Below the pieces are notes generated by a model. It did not search any database. It was not told where the DNA came from and saw only the letters and a program-made list of their open reading frames with translations. Shown piece after piece: positions 15,416 through 23,244 of a DNA stretch of 34,006 bases. The first letter of the stretch is position 1, and every line of letters starts with the position of its first letter. Location of the stretch: contig CASFZH010000040.1 in NCBI GenBank assembly GCA_949299115.1, positions 1-34,006 of the forward strand. Direction: 5' to 3'. The DNA comes from an uncultured Helicobacter sp. Lineage in GTDB: Bacteria; Campylobacterota; Campylobacteria; Campylobacterales; Helicobacteraceae. The position numbers and the translations under genes are program-made.

Positions 15416-16916
15416 TGCATGTATCCTTAAAGTTTTTAGAGAATCCTGTATGTGCGTAGTCATTGCTCTCTATATTGCTCCCCACACTGCTCTTTGCATT
15501 GCTCCCTATGTTACTCTCTAGGTAGTCCCCTGCACACTCGCTTGAACAATGATTAAAATCCCTGCCAAATCCTAGTGCCTCTGTATTGCTCTTTGATTGT
15601 GTATTGTTAGATTCTCTATTTTTAGAATCTCTACTTTTAGAATCTACAACGCTTTGCCCTTGAGAATCTTGAGAATCTTTGCTAGATTGCACATTGTGAG
15701 AATCTCTGTGAAGTATTGGTATAAGCTCTGTCGCATAGCCTTGATATATCGGTATAGTATCTCTTGTGTTGTATTGATAGAGGTGGAATATCACCTCTTT
15801 ATCTTTTGGCTGCCACCTTTCTTTATATGCGTAGCAAAATCGCATTCCTAAAGCCCTCATCACAGCACCACTTCTATGATTATTCTCATCGTGTGTTGCC
15901 GTGATATAGGGAATGCCATCTTGCAAGGCTCTTTGCATAATTGCTCGTGTGGCTTCTCTTGTGTAGCCTTTATGCCAAAATTCCCTACACAAAGCATAGC
16001 CTAAGTCATAAGGCTCTTTGGTCTGCAAATGCACATAACCTATTGGGGTATTATCCTCCTTTAAACATATAGCATAGTGATAGCCTCGCTCTTGCTTATA
16101 GATAGCCTCGTATTGTTGTGTAAAAATATCTTGTGCCTCATTGAGATTCTTGCAAACAAACCATGGCAGGTAAGTGTTTGTCTCCCTATCACTATATATC
16201 TTATACAATGCCTCTATATCATTTTTTTCAAACTTGCGTAACATAAGTCTTTGGGTAAAAAGCGTGGGGGTGTTTGCATAATCTTTATGCAAATGATCTG
16301 CCATAAGAAGCTTTTGCAAGGCTGCCTCTAACTCTTTTGCCTCTATGCTTAGGGGGATTAGCATATCATCTTGGCTGTGGTTTGGGCTTTTGTCTTGCTG
16401 AAAGCCTAGAGATTTGTAAAAAGGCAGTGCGTATTCTACACTATCTACTTTGATATATACAAAATGGCATAAATATCGGGCATATGCCTCTTTGATGAGG
16501 GATTTACCAAGTCCTTTGCGAAAGTATTGTGGTGCAATAAAGAGCATTTCTATTGTATCGTTTTGCACTGCGATAAATCCAAAAATATCAGATATACAAT
16601 CTTTGCTATGTGCTATGAGTATATGCTGTGATGTCGCGATATGTTCTTGTATTTCATTTTTCATTCTTGCTATTTCTTCTTCGCTTAAGTCACTATGTGT
16701 CGCCCTCGCTCCATCTTCCCATATTTTTGTGAGATTTTGTACTACTTTGGTATATGTTTTGTCTTTATTGCATTTTTGCGTATATATGGCAAGAAATTCT
16801 TTTACAGTGCTGTATTTTGGTGTATTTTGTGATAGCACAAAAGCTTTTTGCTTATTTGTATCTGGTGAATGTCTTGCCTCATGAAGCTTTGGTTTTGTCT
16901 CTAAAACATTGTGCAT
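15408..16916 (-). CDS. Tandem GNAT acetyltransferase with low-complexity tail
   Basis: A 502-residue fusion. Residues about 40-200 form one GNAT domain, with the acetyl-CoA loop in APQYFRKGLGKSL; residues about 218-390 form a second, RimL-like domain with YALCREFWHKGYTREA. From about 410 the chain is Ser/Asn/Asp-rich, encoded by a dense cluster of AGAWTCT words (six in 15609-15705). Fusing a general GNAT to a RimL-type GNAT is uncommon. The start ATG is 11 bases after the amidotransferase stop, and the stop overlaps the PIN-like start, so it is part of the guaA operon. Substrates are unknown. Confidence 0.8.
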   Translation of the reverse strand: MHNVLETKPKLHEARHSPDTNKQKAFVLSQNTPKYSTVKEFLAIYTQKCNKDKTYTKVVQNLTKIWEDGARATHSDLSEEEIARMKNEIQEHIATSQHILIAHSKDCISDIFGFIAVQNDTIEMLFIAPQYFRKGLGKSLIKEAYARYLCHFVYIKVDSVEYALPFYKSLGFQQDKSPNHSQDDMLIPLSIEAKELEAALQKLLMADHLHKDYANTPTLFTQRLMLRKFEKNDIEALYKIYSDRETNTYLPWFVCKNLNEAQDIFTQQYEAIYKQERGYHYAICLKEDNTPIGYVHLQTKEPYDLGYALCREFWHKGYTREATRAIMQRALQDGIPYITATHDENNHRSGAVMRALGMRFCYAYKERWQPKDKEVIFHLYQYNTRDTIPIYQGYATELIPILHRDSHNVQSSKDSQDSQGQSVVDSKSRDSKNRESNNTQSKSNTEALGFGRDFNHCSSECAGDYLESNIGSNAKSSVGSNIESNDYAHTGFSKNFKDTCNE

Positions 16917-16927
16917 ATATAAATCTT

Positions 16928-18355
16928 TTAAGATTCTAGCCCTGTGATTTTGCGAATCTTTTCTATCTCATAGGCGATGAAATTTTTCATATTCCAATCA
17001 GTACTAGCGTGGCAGATTTTCACTGCAAAATTCTTTAAGATTTCTCCGCCGCACTCGCTATGCACGACTTCGGGGTGAAACTGCAAGGCATAGATTTGGC
17101 GATTACAATCAGCTATGGCACAATAATGCGTATTGCCTGATTTGGCAAGCTCGCTAAAGCCTTGAGGAATCTCCTCGACTTTGTCAGCATGGCTCATCCA
17201 CACGATAGAATCTTGCTTAACTCCCGCAAATAATGGCGTTGTCTCTTGGGCTAAAATGCTGGATTGTTCGCACTCATCTTTAGTCATTACCGCTTGAGAT
17301 AGCTCCCTTGTTTGCTTTTGCTTACAGTGATGTGAAGTGGAGGGGAACGAAGAAACCCCGATTGTATCTCTAAGATACTGCTGAGTATCCTGCAAATCTT
17401 GTGTGGATTCTTGATTATTGAATCTTACCGCCTGTGAATCGCCCTTAGATTCTCTATTTTTAGAATTTTCATTATCTCGTCCTTGCAAATCCCTCGAATC
17501 CGTTTTGTCCTCATAGACTAGATTCTGATTTTGTTGGATTATAAAATCTGGGCTTGATTCTATAATGCTTCGCGTGATGTGTAGCTCTAGCATATCACCA
17601 TGGCTTTTGCCTTGTGTGAATCCTAACTCTATAAATGCCTGCACACCCTTTTTGTCGTGTTTATCCCATTGTGTTTCAAAGCTCTGTGCTTGTGTGGCTG
17701 TGCAGATAGTTGCAAGAAAATCTCTTGTGATGTCTTGTTGTGTGCGTGTCCTATCTATGAGATAGCACTCAAAATGGCAGGTTGTGCCTTGTGTGCGGTA
17801 GATTCCAAAGGCTTGTGGGTGATGTATAGAATCTACATAGAGGTTTTGAAAGTCTTGTATGCGCTGCTGCAGCTCAAGGGCTATACGCTCTAATAGTGCG
17901 GTATCCATAAACCCATGAGCAGCAAAAAAACTTTTTTTCCACGCTGTGAATACACCCTCTGTATCACTACTGATAACAAAATGTCGCTTATGCGTCTGTC
18001 GTGTGCTTAGATAGGGTTGTATAATCTCTAGCTTTGCTTTGCCAAATTCTTGCTCCTTAGCACGCACGACCTTGCCACCGAAGTGATGGGCGATATACTG
18101 CATACCATAGCAGATTCCAAGCACGGGGATACCTAGATTAAAAATTTCAGAATCTGGCATATACGCCCCCTCCTCATACACAGAGGCAGGACCGCCGCTT
18201 AGGATTATGCCTTTTGGATTTTTGGCTCTTATGGATTGTATTGTTTCAAAATATGGCACGATTTCGGTATAGACCCCAAATTCGCGTAAGCGTCTTGCGA
18301 TAAGCTGGGTGTATTGACTCCCAAAGTCTAGGACGAGTATTTGGACTTGATTCAT
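16928..18355 (-). CDS. guaA: GMP synthetase, glutamine amidotransferase subunit with a large insertion
   Basis: This is the N-terminal half of GuaA, which releases ammonia from glutamine. The start [20 protein letters not shown] is canonical. Nucleophile Cys82 sits in GICYGMQ, and the His427/Glu429 pair in LQFHPEV completes the triad. The protein has 475 residues rather than about 200: roughly residues 113-372 are inserted between the strand FGKAKLEI and [15 protein letters not shown]. The first part of the insert (about 125-265) looks like a folded domain I do not recognise; the rest is low-complexity. The chain ends [10 protein letters not shown], exactly at the linker where the synthetase domain normally follows. 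AAGGAT precedes the ATG. It lies 12 bp after tfoX, in one operon. Confidence 0.92.
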   Translation of the reverse strand: MNQVQILVLDFGSQYTQLIARRLREFGVYTEIVPYFETIQSIRAKNPKGIILSGGPASVYEEGAYMPDSEIFNLGIPVLGICYGMQYIAHHFGGKVVRAKEQEFGKAKLEIIQPYLSTRQTHKRHFVISSDTEGVFTAWKKSFFAAHGFMDTALLERIALELQQRIQDFQNLYVDSIHHPQAFGIYRTQGTTCHFECYLIDRTRTQQDITRDFLATICTATQAQSFETQWDKHDKKGVQAFIELGFTQGKSHGDMLELHITRSIIESSPDFIIQQNQNLVYEDKTDSRDLQGRDNENSKNRESKGDSQAVRFNNQESTQDLQDTQQYLRDTIGVSSFPSTSHHCKQKQTRELSQAVMTKDECEQSSILAQETTPLFAGVKQDSIVWMSHADKVEEIPQGFSELAKSGNTHYCAIADCNRQIYALQFHPEVVHSECGGEILKNFAVKICHASTDWNMKNFIAYEIEKIRKITGLES

Positions 18356-18367
18356 AGAGATCCTTTT

Positions 18368-18724
18368 TTATTGCTTTCTTGGCTTTTTAGTCTTTGGCTC
18401 TGGTAAAAGTGGCACGATAGTTTCTATAATTTCTTGCAAGAGTGAAATAGAATCTATATCAAGAATATGCCATTCTTGCTTTGTACCCTTATAAAATGGA
18501 GCTTTGGGAGCAGATTCTAAAATTGTGGCTAATTCTTTGTGTTGCTTGATAAAAAGTGTTTCATCACAGAGCAAAAAGATGGGCTTAGGCGATGAAATCT
18601 CACAAGAATCCCACACATAGATGCAATACTCCCCAAACATTTTCTTAGCCTTGAAGTGATAATGTGTGCCACAAGATTCTAAACATTCCAATACAAAGTC
18701 TTTAAACTCACTTGAGGTAGGCAT
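18368..18724 (-). CDS. TfoX N-terminal domain protein
   Basis: A 118-residue protein with the TfoX/Sxy N-terminal domain pattern: KKMFGEYCIYV, then PIFLLCDETLFIK and a C-terminal basic tail. Full-length TfoX activates competence genes in gamma-proteobacteria, but single-domain versions of this kind are common and uncharacterised, and competence in Helicobacter does not use that route. Start: AAGGAGC lies just before the ATG at 18724; the ATG five codons upstream would overlap that site. It is the first gene of the operon leading into guaA. Confidence 0.8.
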   Translation of the reverse strand: MPTSSEFKDFVLECLESCGTHYHFKAKKMFGEYCIYVWDSCEISSPKPIFLLCDETLFIKQHKELATILESAPKAPFYKGTKQEWHILDIDSISLLQEIIETIVPLLPEPKTKKPRKQ

Positions 18725-18763
18725 AATGCTCCTTAACATACTAAAAATCTTGTCAGAATCTTA

Positions 18764-18775
18764 TGATAGCTATCA
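18764..18775. promoter_or_regulatory. 12-bp palindrome in the tfoX-guaA leader
   Basis: TGATAGCTATCA is a perfect palindrome between the -10 box at 18803-18808 and the tfoX start, a position where a repressor could act. No regulator is identified. Confidence 0.25.
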
Positions 18776-18802
18776 CAAGCAAAATAAGAAAATTTCACAT
18801 AT

Positions 18803-18808
18803 ATTATA
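18803..18808 (-). promoter_or_regulatory. -10 box for the tfoX-guaA operon
   Basis: On the - strand this is TATAAT within GTTATAATATATG, about 80 bases before the tfoX start. No conserved -35 is expected for Helicobacter sigma-80 promoters. It is the best promoter candidate for the long - strand run of genes. Confidence 0.45.
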
Positions 18809-18950
18809 ACATATTCAAAAATTACTAAATTCCTAAATATTGTTTTTGACACAGCTCTATACGAGGCAATCCACACAACTAATTCCACCAATGCCATGCT
18901 TTCTAAGCTCATATACGCATAAAAATACCCAAAAATATTGTGCTACAAAG

Positions 18951-19033
18951 CCGCCCAAACTCCCGCAAAATGCCTTGTGATAAGCTGGGTGCGTTGACTC
19001 CCAAAGTTTAGGATAAATTTGGACGGTATTCAT
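18951..19033 (-). pseudogene. guaA: Detached 5' end of guaA
   Basis: The reverse strand starts with ribosome site AAGGAAATGCA and ATGAATACCGTCCAAAT, then continues through CTTTGGGAGTCAACGCACCC and AGCTTATCACAAG, closely matching the first 75 or so bases of the resident guaA (ATGAATCAAGTCCAAAT onward). A 2-bp loss before CTTTGGGAG shifts the frame, so it is dead. Further downstream (to about 18855) the strand reads YELRKHGIGGISCVDCLV before a stop, which looks like decayed coding sequence I cannot name. Together with the detached 3' end at 1050-1110, in the same orientation, it brackets the whole island. Confidence 0.8.
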
Positions 19034-19401
19034 TGCATTTCCTTAGAGTGTTTTTGAAGTTTTTACCTAGAATTTTAGCTTATACTTTGTTAAAAATATG
19101 TAATGAATATACGGATATGCAACCCAATAATGTGATGTTTTGTATAAGAGAATTTTGATAGAATGAGACAAATGTAATGATTTATTAGAAGATTGGTGCT
19201 ATTACCCGTTTTGATTATAAAAAATGAAAGATAATAGTATGAATATTATATGAAATGTATATAAAATTGACACACTTTAGGTTATAAGATACAAAAGATA
19301 AAAGCATAAAACATTTGAATATTCCTTTTATTCTACAAAGAAACGCAACATACTCTACCTTATATAAAGCTCAGATAGCAGAAATATTTTCAATATTATA
19401 G

Positions 19402-19416
19402 TAATAATTATTATTT
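19402..19416 (+). promoter_or_regulatory. Fur-box-like sequence
   Basis: TAATAATTATTATTT matches the H. pylori Fur operator consensus TAATAATnATTATTA at all but the last position. It lies about 65-75 bp upstream of the likely -10 box of the small peptide gene. AT-rich background makes chance matches possible. Confidence 0.35.
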
Positions 19417-19478
19417 ACTTTATATTTACTTTTTTTTCTACAATTTTATTACATGAATGATAATATATATCATTATTA

Positions 19479-19484
19479 TATAAT
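19479..19484 (+). promoter_or_regulatory. -10 box of the small hydrophobic peptide gene
   Basis: TATAAT, 35 bp before the ATG at 19519, leaving room for a short leader that carries the AAGGAGGA ribosome site at 19507-19514. Confidence 0.5.
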
Positions 19485-19518
19485 CATTTATGGATTAATT
19501 TCATATAAGGAGGAAGTC

Positions 19519-19596
19519 ATGGCTTTAGCGACAGGTATCATTGGACTAGTAGCTGGCGTTGCAGCTCTCATTGATAGTATTATAAATTTTTTCTAA
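19519..19596 (+). CDS. 25-residue hydrophobic peptide
   Basis: A tiny ORF with the strongest ribosome site in the window (AAGGAGGA, 4 bases before ATG). The product begins MALATGIIGLVAGVAALI and ends DSIINFF. It has no basic residue and a single Asp, and would form one hydrophobic, partly amphipathic helix. Size and character recall membrane-active peptides such as phenol-soluble modulins, small holins or type I toxins, but no homology is claimed and no antisense antitoxin was identified. A hairpin at 19621-19647 follows and the outer-membrane gene is 116 bp downstream. Confidence 0.55.
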   Translation: MALATGIIGLVAGVAALIDSIINFF

Positions 19597-19620
19597 ACTC
19601 TATAAGTTACATTGAATAGA

Positions 19621-19647
19621 GTAGAATAGTATAGTGCTATTTTCTAC
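19621..19647 (+). terminator. Hairpin after the small peptide gene
   Basis: GTAGAATAG pairs with CTATTTTCTAC across a 7-base loop with a 2-base bulge. There is no clear U-run after it, so it could be a weak terminator or a 3'-protecting stem. Confidence 0.35.
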
Positions 19648-19659
19648 AATTTGTTTAGT

Positions 19660-19680
19660 TATACCTCATAATGAGGTATA
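19660..19680. promoter_or_regulatory. 21-bp near-perfect palindrome before the outer-membrane gene
   Basis: TATACCTCAT and ATGAGGTATA are exact inverted arms around a single A. The position, 33 bases before the ATG at 19713, fits an operator or an mRNA stem. There is no T-run, so it is not a standard terminator. Confidence 0.45.
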
Positions 19681-19712
19681 GCCATAGTTACGTTATAATA
19701 AGGAGTTAGATT

Positions 19713-20270
19713 ATGAAAAAAGTGATTTCATGTTGTATTTTTTGTAGCGTATTAAGCATGTCTATGTATGCTGCAACTATTAAAGATAGTGTGTTTCTTG
19801 GTGTGTATGGTGGTGGCAATGTATTGAGTAAAGACTATAAGGGGAGTATTGATACAATAGTAGGTGGACAGATAGGCTTTGAGTTTTATGATAAAAATCA
19901 AAATACGATTGGGCTAAGGACATATTTTGATTCTGGGCATACACTCGGGGCATATTGGTATGATAAAAATCCAAGTGTAAATGTTAGATTTCATTCTTAT
20001 AATATTAATGGTGAAGCGTTGATAAGACTAGTACCTTGGCTTGGTATATTCTATGGTGTTGGTCTTGGGTATCATAATTGGATTCTTGATCAAGGCTCTA
20101 TACATTCAGTTATAATATCTGTTAATGCGGGGATTTTAGTGTATTTGGGTAATAATATGAATCTGGAATTACGTATCAGACCATCTACATTATTTGTTGA
20201 TATACCAAGCGGACATTTTAGTGCAAATAGAAATTTGGACTTTACACTTGGTGTGAATTTTGTATTTTAA
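19713..20270 (+). CDS. Outer-membrane beta-barrel protein with signal peptide
   Basis: A 185-residue protein. Residues 1-20 form a signal peptide (MKKVISCCIFCSVLSMSMYA). The rest alternates aromatic and small residues as in an 8-strand barrel (GVYGGGNVL, IVGGQIGFEFY, IFYGVGLGYHN) and ends in a strand with terminal Phe (LGVNFVF), the usual signal for outer-membrane insertion. It resembles Helicobacter outer-membrane proteins of the small OMP type; the ligand or role is unknown. AAGGAG precedes the ATG. It may be read together with the small peptide upstream. Confidence 0.75.
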   Translation: MKKVISCCIFCSVLSMSMYAATIKDSVFLGVYGGGNVLSKDYKGSIDTIVGGQIGFEFYDKNQNTIGLRTYFDSGHTLGAYWYDKNPSVNVRFHSYNINGEALIRLVPWLGIFYGVGLGYHNWILDQGSIHSVIISVNAGILVYLGNNMNLELRIRPSTLFVDIPSGHFSANRNLDFTLGVNFVF

Positions 20271-20289
20271 TTATTTTGACTTGTATGGT

Positions 20290-20327
20290 AGGATTGTGAT
20301 TATCCGTCATGGTGGTAATCCAATCTT
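20290..20327 (+). terminator. Hairpin after the outer-membrane gene
   Basis: GGATTGTGATTATCC is followed by GGTAATCCAATC after a short loop, giving a stem with one bulge, about 20 bases after the stop codon. No strong T-run follows, so termination is only probable. Confidence 0.4.
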
Positions 20328-21230
20328 AGTAAAATTATAAACCATAGGTTTCTCATAAATTCTTCAAGTATTTAAAACTATTATGTTGAATCAATCATAA
20401 AAAATATCGATAATAATTCTCTTTCTAACTAGATTTGATTCTCAAGAGACTTGTATGAGTCCATTCTATTGTGTTAGAGACTGCATGGCATGTGATTCCA
20501 TAAGTATATGGGGATACTATTATTTAGAAATCACAATTTGCAAAAACATATAGAATCAAAGCATGATAGAATCAAAAAAGCATTTGCTATTTTTGTAGAA
20601 TCTTTATTTCCTCCGTCTCTTTAACCTTACATAATCTAATTTACATAGCAAATAGAGATTCTCTATTTGCTATGTAAATTAGATTAAAGCTACCAATCCA
20701 ATTATAACTAGATTGAGAATCATAAGAATCATATTGGATTTAGAATCATTTAGAATCGTATTGAGAATAGGATCTTTATTAAAGATTGTATAGCAAAATA
20801 GAAAAAAATATAATGTATGCTAGAGCTTGATTCAATTTGGAATCTTTTTTAAAACTCATGATAGCCTTTTAAAACTTATGACAGTAATGTATCTTGCTGT
20901 CTCTATTAGCGGAGCACAGTATTATAAAAGTTAGATAATCTAGCATGATAAGATATTCTTATTATTACTTAGATAATAACTCAAATAATCATAATAAGAT
21001 ACAAAAATGAAAATATGTGTTATGAAATAATATGAGTGCTTGTAATTCTACAAACAATCATATACAAACAACCATTTCATCTGATATATCAGAAAAACAA
21101 AATATCTATTTACATAAACTCTTAGAAATGATGTATAATCCGTTGTTCATACATTCAACTTTGATATACATAACACTCATGCAGACTATAACTGCTTTTA
21201 TGACAAACTATTAAAAATATTGGGGCTACA
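20328..21230. other. Long noncoding stretch
   Basis: About 900 bases without a convincing gene. It contains the 53-nt perfect palindrome at 20633-20685, several AGAWTCT words, and two similar 20-base segments (TTTTAAAACTCATGA and TTTTAAAACTTATGA near 20847-20885). A 60-codon frame at 21032-21214 has no ribosome site. It may hold a small RNA or decayed genes. Confidence 0.5.
20633..20685. repeat. Perfect 53-nt inverted repeat
   Basis: The 26-base arm starting AATCTAATTTACATAGCAAA is mirrored exactly after a single central T. The centre is AGAGATTCTCT, including the word AGATTCT. A 26-bp stem with a one-base loop is too long and AT-rich for a normal terminator. It could form a cruciform or a long hairpin RNA, or result from a recent inverted duplication. 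Confidence 0.85.
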
Positions 21231-22199
21231 ATGAGACATTTTTATAGTTCTTTTATCATCACTTGCATAGGACTAACAATAGCATTTTATATCGGTAAAT
21301 GGGAGGCAATGTATATTTGTATCTTACTATCTATCCTTGAAGTGAGCCTGTCATTTGATAATGCAGTAGTCAATGCTAAAGTACTGCATACAATGGATAA
21401 AAAATGGCGACAGCGTTTTATTTATTGGGGGATTCCCATTGCGGTATTTGGCATGCGTTTTGTATTCCCTATTGTTATAGTAGCCATTGCAGCACGAATG
21501 GGGGTTGTAGAAACCCTCCATCTTGCCCTCTACAACCCAGAGCAATATCACAAAGCACTTGAAACAACACGTTATGAAATTTATGCTTTTGGTGCAGGAT
21601 TCTTACTTATGGTATTTTTGCATTTCTTTTTTGATGAAGAAAAAGATGTCCACTGGCTTATATGGATTGAAAATAATCCAATTATGCGTGCTTTAGTTGC
21701 ATTTCCTAATATTACTATGATGATTGCTATTCTTATTGGAATCGTGTTGCTTTCTATCACAGAATCTGCGATTATTGGTACAGCATATTTTTGTGCTTTA
21801 GCCCTTTATTTACTCATTCATTCAGTTGATAAATTTTTAGGAAGCGATGGTGTGAGAAACGGTCTTATGGGCTTTTTATATTTAGAAATTTTAGATGCAA
21901 GTTTTAGTTTTGATGGTGTTATAGGTGCATTCGCATTAAGCGATAATATATTTATTATTATGATAGGATTAGGTGTAGGAGCTATGTTTGTTCGAAGTCT
22001 GACGCTTTTTTTTGTAGAAAAACAAACATTACAAAAATTTATTTTTTTAGAACACGGAGCACATTACGCCATTGGTGCACTTGCTATTATCATGTTATTA
22101 AAAATATTTATGGAAGTAAGTGAAATTATTACAGGGTGCATTGGAGTAGGCTTTATTTTTATTTCATTTGTTTGCTCAAAGATATATGCAAAATCGTAA
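21231..22199 (+). CDS. DUF475 family integral membrane protein (TerC-like)
   Basis: A 322-residue protein with about nine hydrophobic segments. The repeated signature LEVSLSFDNAVVNAKVL (about residues 36-52) and LEILDASFSFDGVIGAF in the second half is the DUF475/TerC superfamily hallmark, with conserved acidic residues inside the membrane. TerC-type proteins are linked to metal ion export, but DUF475 members are uncharacterised. The ribosome site is weak (GGGG 5 bases before ATG). yejE starts 10 bases after its stop, so the two are probably co-transcribed. Confidence 0.85.
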   Translation: MRHFYSSFIITCIGLTIAFYIGKWEAMYICILLSILEVSLSFDNAVVNAKVLHTMDKKWRQRFIYWGIPIAVFGMRFVFPIVIVAIAARMGVVETLHLALYNPEQYHKALETTRYEIYAFGAGFLLMVFLHFFFDEEKDVHWLIWIENNPIMRALVAFPNITMMIAILIGIVLLSITESAIIGTAYFCALALYLLIHSVDKFLGSDGVRNGLMGFLYLEILDASFSFDGVIGAFALSDNIFIIMIGLGVGAMFVRSLTLFFVEKQTLQKFIFLEHGAHYAIGALAIIMLLKIFMEVSEIITGCIGVGFIFISFVCSKIYAKS

Positions 22200-22209
22200 A
22201 AGGTCGTAT

Positions 22210-23244
22210 ATGTCAGACAAAAATACCCATACCTATCCGTCTTTATGGCGTATTCGTTATCAGACTTTTTATGCTAATAAAAAAGCACGATATTGCTTCT
22301 TTTTTTTCTTATTTATATTTCTTATGAGTCTTTTTGCCCCTATTCTTGCTAATGAAAAACCTCTTATTATCTATAAAGATTCTCGATTTTATTTTCCTCT
22401 ATTTATTGATTATCCAGAGACTGTATTTGGTGGTGATTTTGATACAACGCCAGACTATAAAGACCCATTTGTCAAAAATCTCTTTGTTAATGATTTTATT
22501 CTCTACCCTCCTATCACCTATAATCCTCATAGCATTGATTGGGAATTAGGTGGAATCCCACCTACACCACCCAATGCTACTCATATTTTAGGCACAGATG
22601 ACCAAGGCAGAGATGTAGCCGCACGTCTTTTATATGGACTTCGTACTTCACTTTTATTCGGCATAATATTAAGTGTTCTAACGATTCTTATTGGTGTTAC
22701 CATTGGCGGGTTACAGGGGTATTATGGCGGTTTAGCTGATTTGCTTGGACAAAGAGCATTAGAAATTTGGAGTAGCATTCCAACATTATTTTTGATTATT
22801 ATTATTTCAAGTTTTATTTTGCCAACTTTTTGGATAATTCTTGGTATTGTGTTACTATTTAGCTGGACAAGTATTGTAAATGTTGTAAGAGCAGAATTTT
22901 TACGTGCAAGGACAAAAGATTATATAAAGGCATCAAAAGCATTAGGATTTGGAGATATGAGAATCATGTTTATACATATTTTGCCTAATGCACTCATTGC
23001 AACAATCACATATTTACCTTTCATTATGATAGGGAGCATTACGACTTTAGCAAGCTTAGATTTTTTAGGTTTTGGTATGCCGCTTGGTAGTGCGAGTTTG
23101 GGGGAACTCTTGAATCAAGGGAAAAACAATATTCAATCACCTCATCTTGGAATCATTGGTTTTCTCACTATGGCTAGCGTACTTTCATCATTGGTATTCA
23201 TTGGTGATGGTATACGCGAATCGTTTCATAATAAACAAATATGA
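22210..23244 (+). CDS. yejE: Peptide ABC transporter permease, YejE-type
   Basis: This inner-membrane permease of the oligopeptide/microcin C transporter family has an N-terminal membrane segment (near residue 25-45), a long periplasmic loop and the binding-protein-dependent permease core. LGTDDQGRDVAARLLYGLRTS and the EAA-type loop AEFLRARTKDYIKASKALG are diagnostic. Length 344 residues is normal for YejE. Start: AAAGG before the ATG at 22210; the in-frame start 14 codons upstream overlaps the previous gene. Its usual partners YejA, YejB and YejF are not in the window, and the next 735 bases are noncoding. Confidence 0.85.
   Translation: MSDKNTHTYPSLWRIRYQTFYANKKARYCFFFFLFIFLMSLFAPILANEKPLIIYKDSRFYFPLFIDYPETVFGGDFDTTPDYKDPFVKNLFVNDFILYPPITYNPHSIDWELGGIPPTPPNATHILGTDDQGRDVAARLLYGLRTSLLFGIILSVLTILIGVTIGGLQGYYGGLADLLGQRALEIWSSIPTLFLIIIISSFILPTFWIILGIVLLFSWTSIVNVVRAEFLRARTKDYIKASKALGFGDMRIMFIHILPNALIATITYLPFIMIGSITTLASLDFLGFGMPLGSASLGELLNQGKNNIQSPHLGIIGFLTMASVLSSLVFIGDGIRESFHNKQI

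Larger units (their letters stand above)
19034..19518. other. AT-rich regulatory gap upstream of the small peptide gene
   Basis: No gene is seen in these 485 bases. The right half contains a Fur-box-like sequence, a partial palindrome ATGATAATATATATCAT (19457-19473) and a TATAAT box, all consistent with a regulated promoter driving the peptide at 19519. Confidence 0.5.

Noticed and set aside
18368-18724. Competence regulator Sxy/TfoX
   Set aside because: Only the N-terminal domain is present and Helicobacter competence is not known to use this regulator, so the functional name was not assigned.
1050-19033. A site-specific integrase or transposase driving the guaA insertions
   Set aside because: No tyrosine or serine recombinase, DDE transposase or terminal inverted repeats were seen in any frame of the island.
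19694-19699. TATAAT as promoter of the outer-membrane gene
   Set aside because: It overlaps the ribosome site of the gene, so a transcript from it would start inside or after that site; more likely the gene is transcribed from further upstream.
20633-20685. Rho-independent terminator
   Set aside because: The stem is far too long and AT-rich, has a one-base loop, lacks a T-run and is about 360 bp from the nearest upstream gene end.
21032-21214. 60-codon frame upstream of the DUF475 gene
   Set aside because: No ribosome site before the ATG and no recognisable domain. Left as part of the noncoding stretch.
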